Assembly (NCBI GenBank): GCA_009930475.1
Contig: RZYC01000033.1
Location: forward strand, 1-40,920
Source: Spartobacteria bacterium
GTDB taxonomy: Bacteria > Verrucomicrobiota > Kiritimatiellia > RZYC01
DNA length: 40,920 bases
Direction: 5' to 3'
In this document: positions 9,125-17,693 of the stretch, in pieces
Layout of the letters: the number at the start of each line of letters is the position of its first letter
How positions within the stretch are numbered: position 1 is the first letter of the stretch
Translations under genes and position numbers: made by a program
The notes under the pieces: model-generated
Databases searched by the model: none
Told to the model about the DNA's origin: nothing
Seen by the model: the letters and a program-made list of their open reading frames with translations, nothing else

Positions 9125-10106
9125 CAACGATGCCCACCGCCGGTGTAGATATCATCGTAGAGGCTGTATCCGGTTCGATGTTGTCCAATACAATGCCCTC
9201 GGGTAGAACAAGTCGAATCGGTAATTGATATTTTGACCCAAGCTGCAAATCCTCACATGTGACATAGGCACGGATATCCTGTGACGTCAATTCCTTGAGG
9301 CGGCCTTCACTTGCCTTGACCGTTACAGACACATAAGGCGGTACAATAGATATGGAGCCCATGGTATCCGGTGCCGCCATTGCTGCTATGGGTATTTGTG
9401 TAAAAGTCACCGTTTCAGAGTGTTCCGTGATAATAACATGTGCATTGATTCGCGAGGGTGTTATAACAGCTTTCCAATTATCCGACGGTGATTTTAATTC
9501 GACGCGCTCCCTGAATGTCCGTGTATGTGAACTGATATTGACGGGTTCGGTTTTGATCCATTCCAGCGAAGTGATTCGTTTTTCTGGACCACTAATTTCT
9601 GCCGTCATGGGATCTACCGTCGTCTTTGCTACCTCAAAATTCACTGGTGGTTTTCCCTGAATATCCAGTTTTACCGGCAGGCGACGAGTGATTTTTTTGT
9701 CCAGCCGCACCGTGAGCACGGGGGGCTGAAAGTGGATTGCTTTTGCTCCACCGGGTACTTTTACATTTTTTTCAGAAAGCTGAATATCCATGGAGCCCGC
9801 TTTATGCTCTGCGCGTAAATCGATGATAACCGATATTTGTTCTCTGTTGAGCTTTAGGAGGTCATCTTTAGAACCACGAAAATAAAGGTCGATGATGTCT
9901 GATGTCTGCTCCAGAACAGCCCAGTTTTCATTCACCAGAATGCGAACCGGTATATTGTCGATCTGCGTCTGAAAACTGTTCACAGACATCACCGCGTACC
10001 AGACAATCACAGCCACCAGCAACGCCAGAATACGAGTCCATAAATTCCGGAAAGAAATATTCAGCTTTGCGGCAGGTTTTGTTGTATTTCCCTCCATCGT
10101 TGTCAT
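9108..10106 (-). CDS. cdaR: CdaR (YbbR-domain regulator of diadenylate cyclase)
   Basis: A 332-aa protein with one N-terminal membrane helix (about 22-41, ILALLVAVIVWYAV) followed by repeated YbbR domains. Each unit has a beta-rich pattern of the type TVRLDKKITRRLPVKLDIQGKPPVNFEV, with a PVNI/SGPEKRI segment near residue 190. In Firmicutes CdaR binds CdaA and adjusts its cyclase activity from the extracytoplasmic side. The gene begins immediately after the cdaA stop codon (10107-10109), so the two are expressed together, which is the usual arrangement. An alternative in-frame ATG at 10097 would shorten the protein by three residues. Confidence 0.9.
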   Translation of the reverse strand: MTTMEGNTTKPAAKLNISFRNLWTRILALLVAVIVWYAVMSVNSFQTQIDNIPVRILVNENWAVLEQTSDIIDLYFRGSKDDLLKLNREQISVIIDLRAEHKAGSMDIQLSEKNVKVPGGAKAIHFQPPVLTVRLDKKITRRLPVKLDIQGKPPVNFEVAKTTVDPMTAEISGPEKRITSLEWIKTEPVNISSHTRTFRERVELKSPSDNWKAVITPSRINAHVIITEHSETVTFTQIPIAAMAAPDTMGSISIVPPYVSVTVKASEGRLKELTSQDIRAYVTCEDLQLGSKYQLPIRLVLPEGIVLDNIEPDTASTMISTPAVGIVDEEMR

Positions 10107-10955
10107 TTATACCCAGCTTTCGTCCTCATCTGACTTCATGTTTTCTTTGGATATTACCAATTGTTTTTGTGCCCGTTTCACGCGTGAGGTGCTTGAGTTC
10201 CGATTCACTACACGATGCAGGAGCCGCCGTAATTTTTCCTCATCCATGCCGCGACTGATTCGACCGCGGTATGCCACCGAAATAGTTCCGGTTTCTTCGG
10301 AAACAATGACGCAGATAGCGTCCGTTTCTTCCGTTAGTCCGATGGCCGCGCGATGGCGCGTTCCCAGAGATTTGCTAAGCGACGATTGATGCGTAAGAGG
10401 AAATACACAGCCCGCAGCAACAATGCCCTCTTTGTTGATGATGACGCCGCCATCATGTAACGGGGTATGAGGGAAAAATATCGTTGCCAATAATTCAGGA
10501 GAAAGCTTGCTGTCCATTTTCGTCCCGCTTTCCTGGATGGTTCGCGTTCCGATTTCCTGTTCAATGGCGATGAGCGCACCAATTTTCTTTTCAGCCAGCA
10601 TCATGGTTGCCTGAATGATTTTATCCAGTACGTCGCGTTCCACTTTTGTATTTGAAAAGACCGGTTGGCTCCCCAGTTCTGCCAGCGCACGGCGGATTTC
10701 CGGCTGAAATATGATAATAACAGCAATGGCAATATATACTGATACGCGTTGAAGCATCCAGTTGAGTGCGTCCAGATTGAAAACACGTGTGACGATGATC
10801 ATGAGAATCATACAGAGAATGAACCCCGTTAATACCTGTGCCCCGCGCGTACCGCGGAAAAACAGAATAATATAATAAAAGAACGTCGCAAGAATCAGTA
10901 TTTCAATGGCTCCGCTTATGCCGGGGAATTCAATCTGGTTGAAATAGGTCATCAT
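10107..10955 (-). CDS. cdaA: Diadenylate cyclase CdaA (c-di-AMP synthase)
   Basis: Membrane-bound diadenylate cyclase that makes cyclic di-AMP from two ATP. About three N-terminal helices (14-34, 40-58, 70-84) precede the DAC domain (about 100-240). The catalytic DGG is at 168-170 and the RHRAA motif at 200-204, both intact. I use the ATG at 10955, giving 282 aa, close to the usual 270-280; it overlaps the folP stop by 4 nt (ATGA), and the frame upstream of it is only the reverse reading of folP. c-di-AMP typically controls potassium, osmotic balance and the cell wall. The gene sits between folP and cdaR. Confidence 0.95.
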   Translation of the reverse strand: MMTYFNQIEFPGISGAIEILILATFFYYIILFFRGTRGAQVLTGFILCMILMIIVTRVFNLDALNWMLQRVSVYIAIAVIIIFQPEIRRALAELGSQPVFSNTKVERDVLDKIIQATMMLAEKKIGALIAIEQEIGTRTIQESGTKMDSKLSPELLATIFFPHTPLHDGGVIINKEGIVAAGCVFPLTHQSSLSKSLGTRHRAAIGLTEETDAICVIVSEETGTISVAYRGRISRGMDEEKLRRLLHRVVNRNSSTSRVKRAQKQLVISKENMKSDEDESWV

Positions 10956-11806
10956 GAGCACGAAATCTCCGCCGTTTCCTGAATTTTTGTCAGAACGCAC
11001 ATCGCATCTCGGGATGCCTTCACATCGTGCACACGAAGCAGGTGACAACCCTGAAGCACAGCATAACACAATCCAGCCAAAGAGGCTGCCAGTCGGTTAT
11101 CTGTGGATTGTCCCGTGATTTGCCCAAACATGCTTTTGCGCGAAAAAGCAGCCATGACAGGCCGGTTTAGCTTGGTAAATTCAGAGAGATTGCGGAGTAA
11201 CAAAAGGTTGTGCTTCAACGTTTTTCCAAATCCAAATCCCGGATCAACTGCGATTTGATCTGTGTTTACTCCCGCGGTCTGCAAGGCCTTGATGCGCTGT
11301 TCCAGATATCGGTGGACTTCAGATATGACATTTTCATAATGCGGAGCAACCTGCATGGACTGCGGAGTGCCTTGTTTGTGCATGAGTATAACGCCGGCAC
11401 CAGTGTTAGCGATGAGCTCCATCATACGGGTATCCTGCTCGCAGCTCGATATATCATTAATAATAGAAGCTCCGGCTCCCAGAGACTGCTCCGCTACGTC
11501 CGCTTTGGTTGTATCCACGGATATCACACACTGTGGATGCTTCTTTTTGATGGACGCTATGACCGGTATAATCCGGTCACATTCTTCTTCAGTTGAAACC
11601 GGTATGGCACCGGGCCTAGTTGATTCACCACCGATATCAATGATGTCTGCACCCTCGGCCAGCATAATATCCGCCCGGTTTGTTGCATGATCTACCGATG
11701 TATATTGGCCGCCGTCAGAAAAAGAATCGGGAGTTACGTTCAGAATACCGACAAGAAGCGGCTCAGGCGTAATCTCGTATATTCTTTCTCGGCATGACCA
11801 TTTCAT
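10952..11806 (-). CDS. folP: Dihydropteroate synthase
   Basis: A 284-aa TIM-barrel enzyme that condenses 6-hydroxymethyl-7,8-dihydropterin pyrophosphate with p-aminobenzoate in folate synthesis. Both family signatures are clear: LVGILNVTPDSFSDGG near residue 18-33, and the ADIIDIGGESTRPGA block near 53-67 with the pterin- and phosphate-binding residues. The DPGFGFGKT motif lies near 190. GGAGAGGCCCA precedes the ATG at 11806. It lies 15 nt downstream of ftsH and overlaps cdaA by 4 nt. The ftsH-folP pair followed by cdaA-cdaR is a known kind of arrangement in bacteria. Length is normal. Confidence 0.96.
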   Translation of the reverse strand: MKWSCRERIYEITPEPLLVGILNVTPDSFSDGGQYTSVDHATNRADIMLAEGADIIDIGGESTRPGAIPVSTEEECDRIIPVIASIKKKHPQCVISVDTTKADVAEQSLGAGASIINDISSCEQDTRMMELIANTGAGVILMHKQGTPQSMQVAPHYENVISEVHRYLEQRIKALQTAGVNTDQIAVDPGFGFGKTLKHNLLLLRNLSEFTKLNRPVMAAFSRKSMFGQITGQSTDNRLAASLAGLCYAVLQGCHLLRVHDVKASRDAMCVLTKIQETAEISCS

Positions 11807-11821
11807 TGGGCCTCTCCGTAG

Positions 11822-13861
11822 TTATGCGTCTGATGTTTTTTCAGTCGCTGTATTTGACTCACCTGCAGCGGTTATCACTGGTTCGCCAGCGGTGTCGGCG
11901 TTGTCAGCTGAACGCTCCGGCACATCGGCGCTTTGTTCACCTGCATCTCCGGCAGGGTTGCCTCCACGTTCTTCGGCAGATAAGATGCGACCGTGCTCAA
12001 AAATATCGATGATGTCCTGTGCATCCAGCGTTTCACGTTCCAGCAGGCCTTCACCCAATAAGTCGAGTTCCTTGCGGTACTGCTTAAGTAACCCCATGGC
12101 CCGATCATAGGCTTCATTGAGAATGCGAGTGATTTCATTGTCAATACTGCGGGCTGTCTCATCACTGTGTTCTTGTGAACGCGATATTTCCCGACCAAGG
12201 AATAAAGGCGCTTCGTCTTTGCCAAAGGCCTGCGGCCCGAGTTTGGGACTCATCCCCCAGACACATACCATAGAACGGGCAATATGCGTCGCCTGTTTAA
12301 TATCATTAGAGGCCCCTGTGGTAACATCATTAAAAATGAGTTCTTCCGCCGCTCGACCACCCATAAAACCGCAAATCATATCCAGGAGACGCTGCTTCCC
12401 CTGGGTATAGCGATCTTTCACAGGCAGCTGCATCGTTGATCCCAACGCCGCGCCACGCGGAATGATCGTGACCTTATGCAATGGCTCTGATTCTTTAAGT
12501 GAATGAAGAACAATGGCATGGCCTGCTTCATGATACGCAGTCAATTTACGTTCATCATCATCCAGCGCATGGCTGCGGCGCTCGCGACCCCAGCGCACTT
12601 TGTCGCGGGCTTCCTCCAGGTCTTCAGATTCAATGCCCTCGGCATTACGACGAGCGGCCAGTAATGCGGCCTCATTGATCAGATTGGCTAAATCAGCACC
12701 GGAGAACCCCGGCGTTCCTCTGGCAACCTTTGTAAGCGTTGCATTTTTAGACAGTTTCACTTTGCGGGCATGAATTTTAAGAATTTCCAGCCGTCCATCC
12801 AGATTCGGCAGATCCACCACAATCTGACGGTCAAAACGACCTGGCCGCAGCAATGCTGGATCTAATACATCCGGTCGGTTAGTGGCAGCAATGATGATGA
12901 CACCTTCCTGAGTGTTAAAGCCATCCATTTCAACAAGCAATGCATTAAGTGTCTGTTCGCGTTCGTCATGTCCGCCGCCAATGCCGCTAAAACGACTGCG
13001 TCCAACCGCATCAATTTCATCAATAAAGATAATGCACGGAGCTTGTTTTTTTCCTTGCTCAAACATATCGCGAACGCGTGACGCCCCGACACCAACGAAC
13101 ATTTCCACAAAATCAGACCCGCTGATGCTGAAGAAAGGCACTTCCGCCTCACCGGCAATCGCCTTCGCCAACAGGGTTTTACCCGTTCCCGGAGGTCCGA
13201 CCAGCATGACGCCCTTAGGAATGCGACCACCCAGCTTCTGAAATCGTTTTGGATCTTTAAGAAATTCGATGATTTCCTGCACTTCTTCTTTCGCCTCTTC
13301 ACATCCCGCCACTTCCTTGAAAGTGATGGCGTTCTTATCACGAGTAAGTAGTTTAGCGCGACTTTTCCCGAAGCTCATGGCACCTCGTCCCGCCATCTTC
13401 ATTTGGCGCGCAAACAAAAAGTACAGCAATCCAATAAAAATAATAAACGGAACCGCACCGGAAATGATCTGCCAGATGAGCGGGTGCTGTTGTTTGAATA
13501 TAAACGGAACACCCTCAGCAGTAAGCCATTGTGTCAGTGAGTCTGTAACCACCAGGTTTACCTTAAACTGTTTTGGTCGCTGTGTCCGAGGATCCATCTC
13601 CGACAGTTCACCTTTGATATACTGCATGCCGGACTGATCAATAACAATTTCACATTTGCGAACCTTGCCCTGATCTACCAGCTGACGGAAATCCGGATTA
13701 TATTGAATGACATCCGTTTTCTCATTCGTCGCACTGAAGAAGTTGAAAACTAAAAGAAGAAGGACAAGAATCAGCAACCATATGGCCATGCCTCGCATAG
13801 GTAGCTTTGATTCACCCTGTGTTGAGCTTTTTTTTGGATTGGAATTTTTCTTTTCTTTCAT
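11822..13861 (-). CDS. ftsH: ATP-dependent zinc metalloprotease FtsH
   Basis: A 679-aa membrane AAA+ protease that degrades membrane and regulatory proteins. TM1 is about 25-43 and TM2 about 129-151, flanking a periplasmic domain. The AAA module has Walker A GPPGTGKT at 222-229, Walker B FIDEID ending at 284 and the pore motif [10 protein letters not shown]. The zinc site HEAGH is at 444-448. The C-terminal tail after about residue 625 is acidic and rich in Glu, Ala and Asp ([17 protein letters not shown]), typical of a disordered end. It is the first gene of the operon running to 7112. No strong ribosome-binding site is seen before its ATG. Confidence 0.97.
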   Translation of the reverse strand: MKEKKNSNPKKSSTQGESKLPMRGMAIWLLILVLLLLVFNFFSATNEKTDVIQYNPDFRQLVDQGKVRKCEIVIDQSGMQYIKGELSEMDPRTQRPKQFKVNLVVTDSLTQWLTAEGVPFIFKQQHPLIWQIISGAVPFIIFIGLLYFLFARQMKMAGRGAMSFGKSRAKLLTRDKNAITFKEVAGCEEAKEEVQEIIEFLKDPKRFQKLGGRIPKGVMLVGPPGTGKTLLAKAIAGEAEVPFFSISGSDFVEMFVGVGASRVRDMFEQGKKQAPCIIFIDEIDAVGRSRFSGIGGGHDEREQTLNALLVEMDGFNTQEGVIIIAATNRPDVLDPALLRPGRFDRQIVVDLPNLDGRLEILKIHARKVKLSKNATLTKVARGTPGFSGADLANLINEAALLAARRNAEGIESEDLEEARDKVRWGRERRSHALDDDERKLTAYHEAGHAIVLHSLKESEPLHKVTIIPRGAALGSTMQLPVKDRYTQGKQRLLDMICGFMGGRAAEELIFNDVTTGASNDIKQATHIARSMVCVWGMSPKLGPQAFGKDEAPLFLGREISRSQEHSDETARSIDNEITRILNEAYDRAMGLLKQYRKELDLLGEGLLERETLDAQDIIDIFEHGRILSAEERGGNPAGDAGEQSADVPERSADNADTAGEPVITAAGESNTATEKTSDA

Positions 13862-13987
13862 TCTGCCACTTTCAATTTATGCCTCTAACTCAAAATAAAA
13901 TGAACACATGGAGTAGCATTTGACTGTATCCAATGCAATCGATTAACAAGAGGAAATTAAGTGACATATATATAATTTATATTATCA

Positions 13988-14016
13988 TTGACATCTGTGC
14001 GATGGTTTTATTAGAT
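13988..14016 (+). promoter_or_regulatory. Candidate promoter of RAYT gene 1 (leaderless geometry)
   Basis: TTGACA at 13988-13993 is followed by a 17-nt spacer and TTAGAT at 14011-14016, which ends 7 nt before the ATG at 14024. The -35 box is perfect; the -10 box is weak. If used, transcription would start at or next to the ATG, giving a leaderless mRNA. The same geometry occurs before the two other RAYT genes. Confidence 0.4.
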
Positions 14017-14023
14017 GGGACGC

Positions 14024-14914
14024 ATGAGAAGAGGACGAATAAAAAGGCGGGAACAGGCGTATTACCACTGTATGACACGGGTCGTGGGCAGGGAGATGCT
14101 GCTGGGCGAGGCGGAGAAAATTCATTTGCAGAATCTGATTCGGCGGGTGGAGGGGTTTACCGGGGTGCGGGTGTTGACCTATGCGTTGATGACGAATCAT
14201 TTTCATTTGTTGCTGGAGGAGCCGGATGGGGGAACTGTGGTGAGTGATGATGAGCTTGGGGTGCGACTTCGAGCTTTATATACGGATGATGAAGTGGGGT
14301 TGATCGAGGGGTGCTGGCTATTGTGGGAGGAACAGGGGAATCTGTCGGCTGTTGAGGCGGATAAGGCGCGGTACAAGGCGGATATGCATGATATTAGTTC
14401 GTTTATGAAGCGGCTGAAGCATCGCTTTTCTTTTTGGTATAACAGACGTCATGGTCGCAAGGGGACGCTGTGGGCAGAACGTTTTAAAAGCGTGCTGGTG
14501 GAGGGCGGTGAGGCTTTGAGGTGCGTTGCTGCATACATTGAAATGAATCCGGTGCGGGCTGGGCTGGTGGATGAGTCGTCAGATTATGTTTTTTGCGGAT
14601 TCGGCGAGGCTGTGGCCGGTTCGGTTATGGCGCGAAATGGTTTGGCTAGGTTATCGGAATTGTTGCAGTCGCGTTATGGGTGGGATGAAAGCGTAGGTGC
14701 AGTAGTTATTGACAGGGGACGTCTGTTGCGTCGGTGTCGCTATTTTACGGATGGGCAGGTTTTGGGTGGCCGTGCTTTTGTGGAAGGCTTTTTTGAGGAA
14801 AATCGGACATATTTTGGTCCGCGTCGTGTATCTGGCGGTCGGATGGTGCGTGATGGTTGGGAGTGCGAAGGGATTTTTGCGGTCAGGGATGTTCGATCGC
14901 GGGGGTCGGGTTGA
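14024..14914 (+). CDS. RAYT-type (Y1/HUH) transposase, copy 1
   Basis: A Y1 HUH-superfamily protein of the REP-associated tyrosine transposase type, 296 aa. The N-terminal block AYYHCMTRVVGREMLLG leads to the HUH pair in TNHFHLLLEEP; the region FMKRLKHRFSFWYN and the candidate catalytic tyrosine in AYIEMNPVRAG follow. The C-terminal domain carries RCRYFTDGQVLGGRAFVEGFF and YFGPRR. Copies 2 and 3 have about 40 more residues before that domain, so copy 1 has a shortened linker. I use the ATG at 14024 because it aligns with the other copies; ATG 14015 would add three residues. The 3' end overlaps the convergent coiled-coil gene by 32 nt. No tnpB and no clear element ends are seen, as expected for a domesticated RAYT. 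Confidence 0.88.
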   Translation: MRRGRIKRREQAYYHCMTRVVGREMLLGEAEKIHLQNLIRRVEGFTGVRVLTYALMTNHFHLLLEEPDGGTVVSDDELGVRLRALYTDDEVGLIEGCWLLWEEQGNLSAVEADKARYKADMHDISSFMKRLKHRFSFWYNRRHGRKGTLWAERFKSVLVEGGEALRCVAAYIEMNPVRAGLVDESSDYVFCGFGEAVAGSVMARNGLARLSELLQSRYGWDESVGAVVIDRGRLLRRCRYFTDGQVLGGRAFVEGFFEENRTYFGPRRVSGGRMVRDGWECEGIFAVRDVRSRGSG

Positions 14915-15815
14915 TTTGTTTAGATGTCTGGGTGTCTTTATGCAGTTGTGAGAGGGTATTTTTGATCTTATCCTGCAAGTGAAAGATGCTGGATTGCAGG
15001 GCCGCGTGGGATTCTGTATCGGGAATGGGGATTTGGCTGAGCAGTTCGGCTGTTTCCCGAAGTAGTTTTTCAGATGTGGCGATATCGTAATGGATGAGGA
15101 GTATTTGTGATTGCAGCAGGCGCACCCGGGCCTGTGCAGATAGGCTGTTTTCGTCGGGACTGCTGCTGGCTGGGACGGGTGTGCTGCCGGCGGTTGGTAT
15201 TTTGACTGTCTGTCGTTCTTTTTGCAGTGTTGCGTATTTGTTCTTCAACTCGTTGAGCTGCTGTTGAGACTGATTGCAGTCAGATCGGGCTCGAATCAGA
15301 TTTTGCTGGAGGGTGTCCCGTTCTGATATGGCCGTATTATGTTTGCTTATGGATTGATTTAGATTTTTTCGAAGCGTTTGGATCTGTTCGTTCAGTATGC
15401 TGTTCTGGTGGGTAAGCTCATTGATTCGGAGGGATTCGGAGGCGATTGTTTTCTGTGTTAGTTTGGTTTGGAGGGTGTTCCTTTCTTCTGTCAATGCGTC
15501 GATACGCTGTTGGTAGTCGGCGGCTTGGTTTTGGATTGTCAGGTAAGCCGCGTTGAGGTTGCTCCATTTAATTTTGAGCGCATCAAGGTGGTCTGTAGTG
15601 GTATTGAAACGATTTTGAAGATCCGTATAGAGCGGTGACAGGACGATGTCTTGCTGGGTTGCTTCCGGCTTTTCCTGCCGTCGGTATTTTCTGTTATCCC
15701 ATTCCATGAGAACCATTACGCCGATGGCAAGCACCGCGACGACGCCGCAAATGATATAAAGCCGGCGAATCTGTACGGCCGTATAACTCATATAATGTCG
15801 GGATTTCTGTGTCAT
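14883..15815 (-). CDS. Single-TM coiled-coil protein of unknown function
   Basis: A 310-aa protein with a short cytoplasmic N-terminus, one membrane helix at about 20-37 (YIICGVVAVLAIGVMVLM) and a long, mostly helical, Gln- and Leu-rich coiled coil (about 60-190: LQNRFNTTTDHLDALK through LNELKNKYATLQKERQTV). A Pro/Ser linker (TAGSTPVPASSSPDENS) and a second helical stretch (about 225-295) follow. The ATG at 15815 has AGGATC about 10 nt upstream; an open frame to 15923 has no such signal. It resembles coiled-coil membrane proteins of cell-envelope or division systems, but I recognise no family. Its 3' end overlaps RAYT copy 1 on the opposite strand. Confidence 0.75.
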   Translation of the reverse strand: MTQKSRHYMSYTAVQIRRLYIICGVVAVLAIGVMVLMEWDNRKYRRQEKPEATQQDIVLSPLYTDLQNRFNTTTDHLDALKIKWSNLNAAYLTIQNQAADYQQRIDALTEERNTLQTKLTQKTIASESLRINELTHQNSILNEQIQTLRKNLNQSISKHNTAISERDTLQQNLIRARSDCNQSQQQLNELKNKYATLQKERQTVKIPTAGSTPVPASSSPDENSLSAQARVRLLQSQILLIHYDIATSEKLLRETAELLSQIPIPDTESHAALQSSIFHLQDKIKNTLSQLHKDTQTSKQINPTPAIEHP

Positions 15816-15969
15816 AAATCTGATCCTGTAAAATCGCAGTGTATTTCCTTTGGGTATACAAACAGACCAGTACTGTAGGGTGCTTGGAAAAAAATGCAAA
15901 CATGTATTCTCATGGTTGCGCATTCCTGATATAGCCGTTGACGCATTATAGACAGTTGGAGAATTTATT

Positions 15970-17460
15970 ATGGATAAGTGGATAGAGAACGGCCGTATTT
16001 ACCAGATCAACATCCGGTCACTGGCTTCGCGCGAGCCGCGAAACGCCTTTGAAGCAATCGGTGAATCCGCGATTCGGACAAGCAGTATTGCTTACATCAC
16101 AAAAAACATACACTTTCTTAAGAATATTGGCGTAAACACATTGCATATAATGCCACCCTTTACCATGGGGGAGGCCGGACGCAAGGGGATCGGTTCGCCA
16201 TACGCGGCCAAAGACTATCTGAATATTGATCCTGAATACGGTACAATGGCTGAGATGAAAGAACTGATCCGCGAGGCGCACAAACAGGGATTTCGCGTCA
16301 TTATCGGCATGGTGCCCAACCACACGAGCCGTGATCATGTTTGGGTGCAACATCATCCAGAATATTACGTAAAAAATGAAAACGGCGAGGTTATCTACGA
16401 TCTCGACTGGTCGGATACAGCGAAACTGGACTATAATCATCCCGGTTTACGTCGTGCCATGTTTAATGTTTATGATACCTGGGCCAGTTTGCTGGGCGAT
16501 GATGGCGTCGACGGATTTCGCGTTGATATGGCGCACTTTATAAATGATCGCAGTTTCTGGGACGAAGCGATTCCGCGTTTACAGGGCAAATACAGTCGGC
16601 GGGGACTCCTCTTTCTTGCCGAATGTTACGGTATTGATAACAGCGTCGATTTATTTCACCGCGGGTTCAATGCGTCCTATGATGACGCCTTTTACAAATT
16701 AATGGAGCATTATTACGGAACCGATTACGAGGGCGAGTCGCGATTGGCTGATGCCGCGCATCCCCATGCAGCAACGTCGCATTCTCCCTATTATCAAACA
16801 TTTAAAGCAGGCGGAATATCCGCTGTAGTACAATCGCTCCTCACGGAGTACGACCGCGTAACAGCCGGACTGAAAGAGCCCGTCTATTTTGCACGTTACT
16901 CAGATAACCACGACGAAGGACGTGGAGCCTGGCGTTTTGGTCTGTCGGCGGTGTATGTGTGGAACAGTTTGATTTACTGCACATCGCATTGCCTTCCCTT
17001 TATGCTGACGGGCGAAGAATTCGGCGCAGTAAACCGTCCGTCCATCCATAACCGTTTTGGGCTCTGCGATAAAGGCCGTCAGGTCTGGAACGGCGACAGC
17101 TGGTATGTGCAGGAAGGCATTGAATTCGAAGGCAACTGGTTCAGTCGCGGATTCCAGGCGCGTCAGCAGTTATTTAGCCATTTCAAAACGCTGAACGCAT
17201 TGCGCAGAGATCATTCGGTGCTGGTCAGCGGAGCAATGACATTTATTGAATCTGGCGAAGAAGGGCCGCAGAACGGGCCTACCGTGGTTGCATTTGAGCG
17301 GACACAGGGGCATGACCGGGTTCGCTGTCTCTTTAACTTAGGACAGCAGCCGCGTTGTGTGGATGCGCATCTGATGCAGGGCGAGGTTCTGTACGGCTCA
17401 GCGGAAGGACGCATCATTCCCGCCTTTGGCTGGGTGATTTTGAAGGTTTCTGCGGACTGA
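15970..17460 (+). CDS. GH13 alpha-amylase family glycosidase
   Basis: A 496-aa enzyme of the alpha-amylase clan without signal peptide, so probably acting on alpha-glucans or maltodextrins inside the cell. The catalytic residues are present: nucleophile Asp186 in GFRVDMA, acid/base Glu218 in LAECYG, and the transition-state Asp315 in SDNHDE with His314. Conserved region I reads VIIGMVPNHTS (residues 110-120): the family aspartate that usually precedes the VPNH part is Gly113, while Asn117 and His118 are kept. GGAG precedes the ATG. It is transcribed away from the coiled-coil gene and is followed by five palindromic dyads before proS. Whether it is a hydrolase or a transferase is open. Confidence 0.88.
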   Translation: MDKWIENGRIYQINIRSLASREPRNAFEAIGESAIRTSSIAYITKNIHFLKNIGVNTLHIMPPFTMGEAGRKGIGSPYAAKDYLNIDPEYGTMAEMKELIREAHKQGFRVIIGMVPNHTSRDHVWVQHHPEYYVKNENGEVIYDLDWSDTAKLDYNHPGLRRAMFNVYDTWASLLGDDGVDGFRVDMAHFINDRSFWDEAIPRLQGKYSRRGLLFLAECYGIDNSVDLFHRGFNASYDDAFYKLMEHYYGTDYEGESRLADAAHPHAATSHSPYYQTFKAGGISAVVQSLLTEYDRVTAGLKEPVYFARYSDNHDEGRGAWRFGLSAVYVWNSLIYCTSHCLPFMLTGEEFGAVNRPSIHNRFGLCDKGRQVWNGDSWYVQEGIEFEGNWFSRGFQARQQLFSHFKTLNALRRDHSVLVSGAMTFIESGEEGPQNGPTVVAFERTQGHDRVRCLFNLGQQPRCVDAHLMQGEVLYGSAEGRIIPAFGWVILKVSAD

Positions 17461-17498
17461 CAGAGATAAAAACGCACAAAAACAGACGCTGAAAAAAG

Positions 17499-17638
17499 TT
17501 CCAATCATTGGAAAAACCTTGCTAAAAAGTTCCAATCATTGGAAAAACACGACAGCAAAAGTTACAGTCATTGGAACTTTTTCGGGGGAAACTTCCAATG
17601 ATTGGAACTTTTCAAAATAAAACGTCCAATGACTGGAA
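17499..17638. repeat. Array of five phased TTCCAATnATTGGAA dyads
   Basis: Five 15-bp dyads start at 17499, 17530, 17562, 17593 and 17624, so the steps are 31, 32, 31 and 31 bp. Copies 1, 2 and 4 are perfect palindromes around a single central base (C, C and G). Copy 3 (TTACAGTCATTGGAA) and copy 5 (GTCCAATGACTGGAA) are slightly degraded. Most have an A-run on the left; several have a T-run on the right. They fill the gap between the GH13 gene and proS. The spacing is near three helical turns, which would put all five sites on the same face of the DNA. Confidence 0.9.
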
Positions 17639-17693
17639 AAATAAATTTGGCGTAAAAATCGTAGCAAAAAAGATTTAGAGACGAGGGAACAGC

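Noticed and set aside
17499-17638. Repeat array resembling a CRISPR by its regular period
   Set aside because: The repeats are only 15 bp, palindromic and degenerate, the gaps are 16-17 bp, and there are no cas genes.
17647-17678. Sigma-54 or sigma-70 promoter of proS near TTGGCG
   Set aside because: No correctly spaced -12 GC and no good -10 box; the proS promoter remains unidentified.
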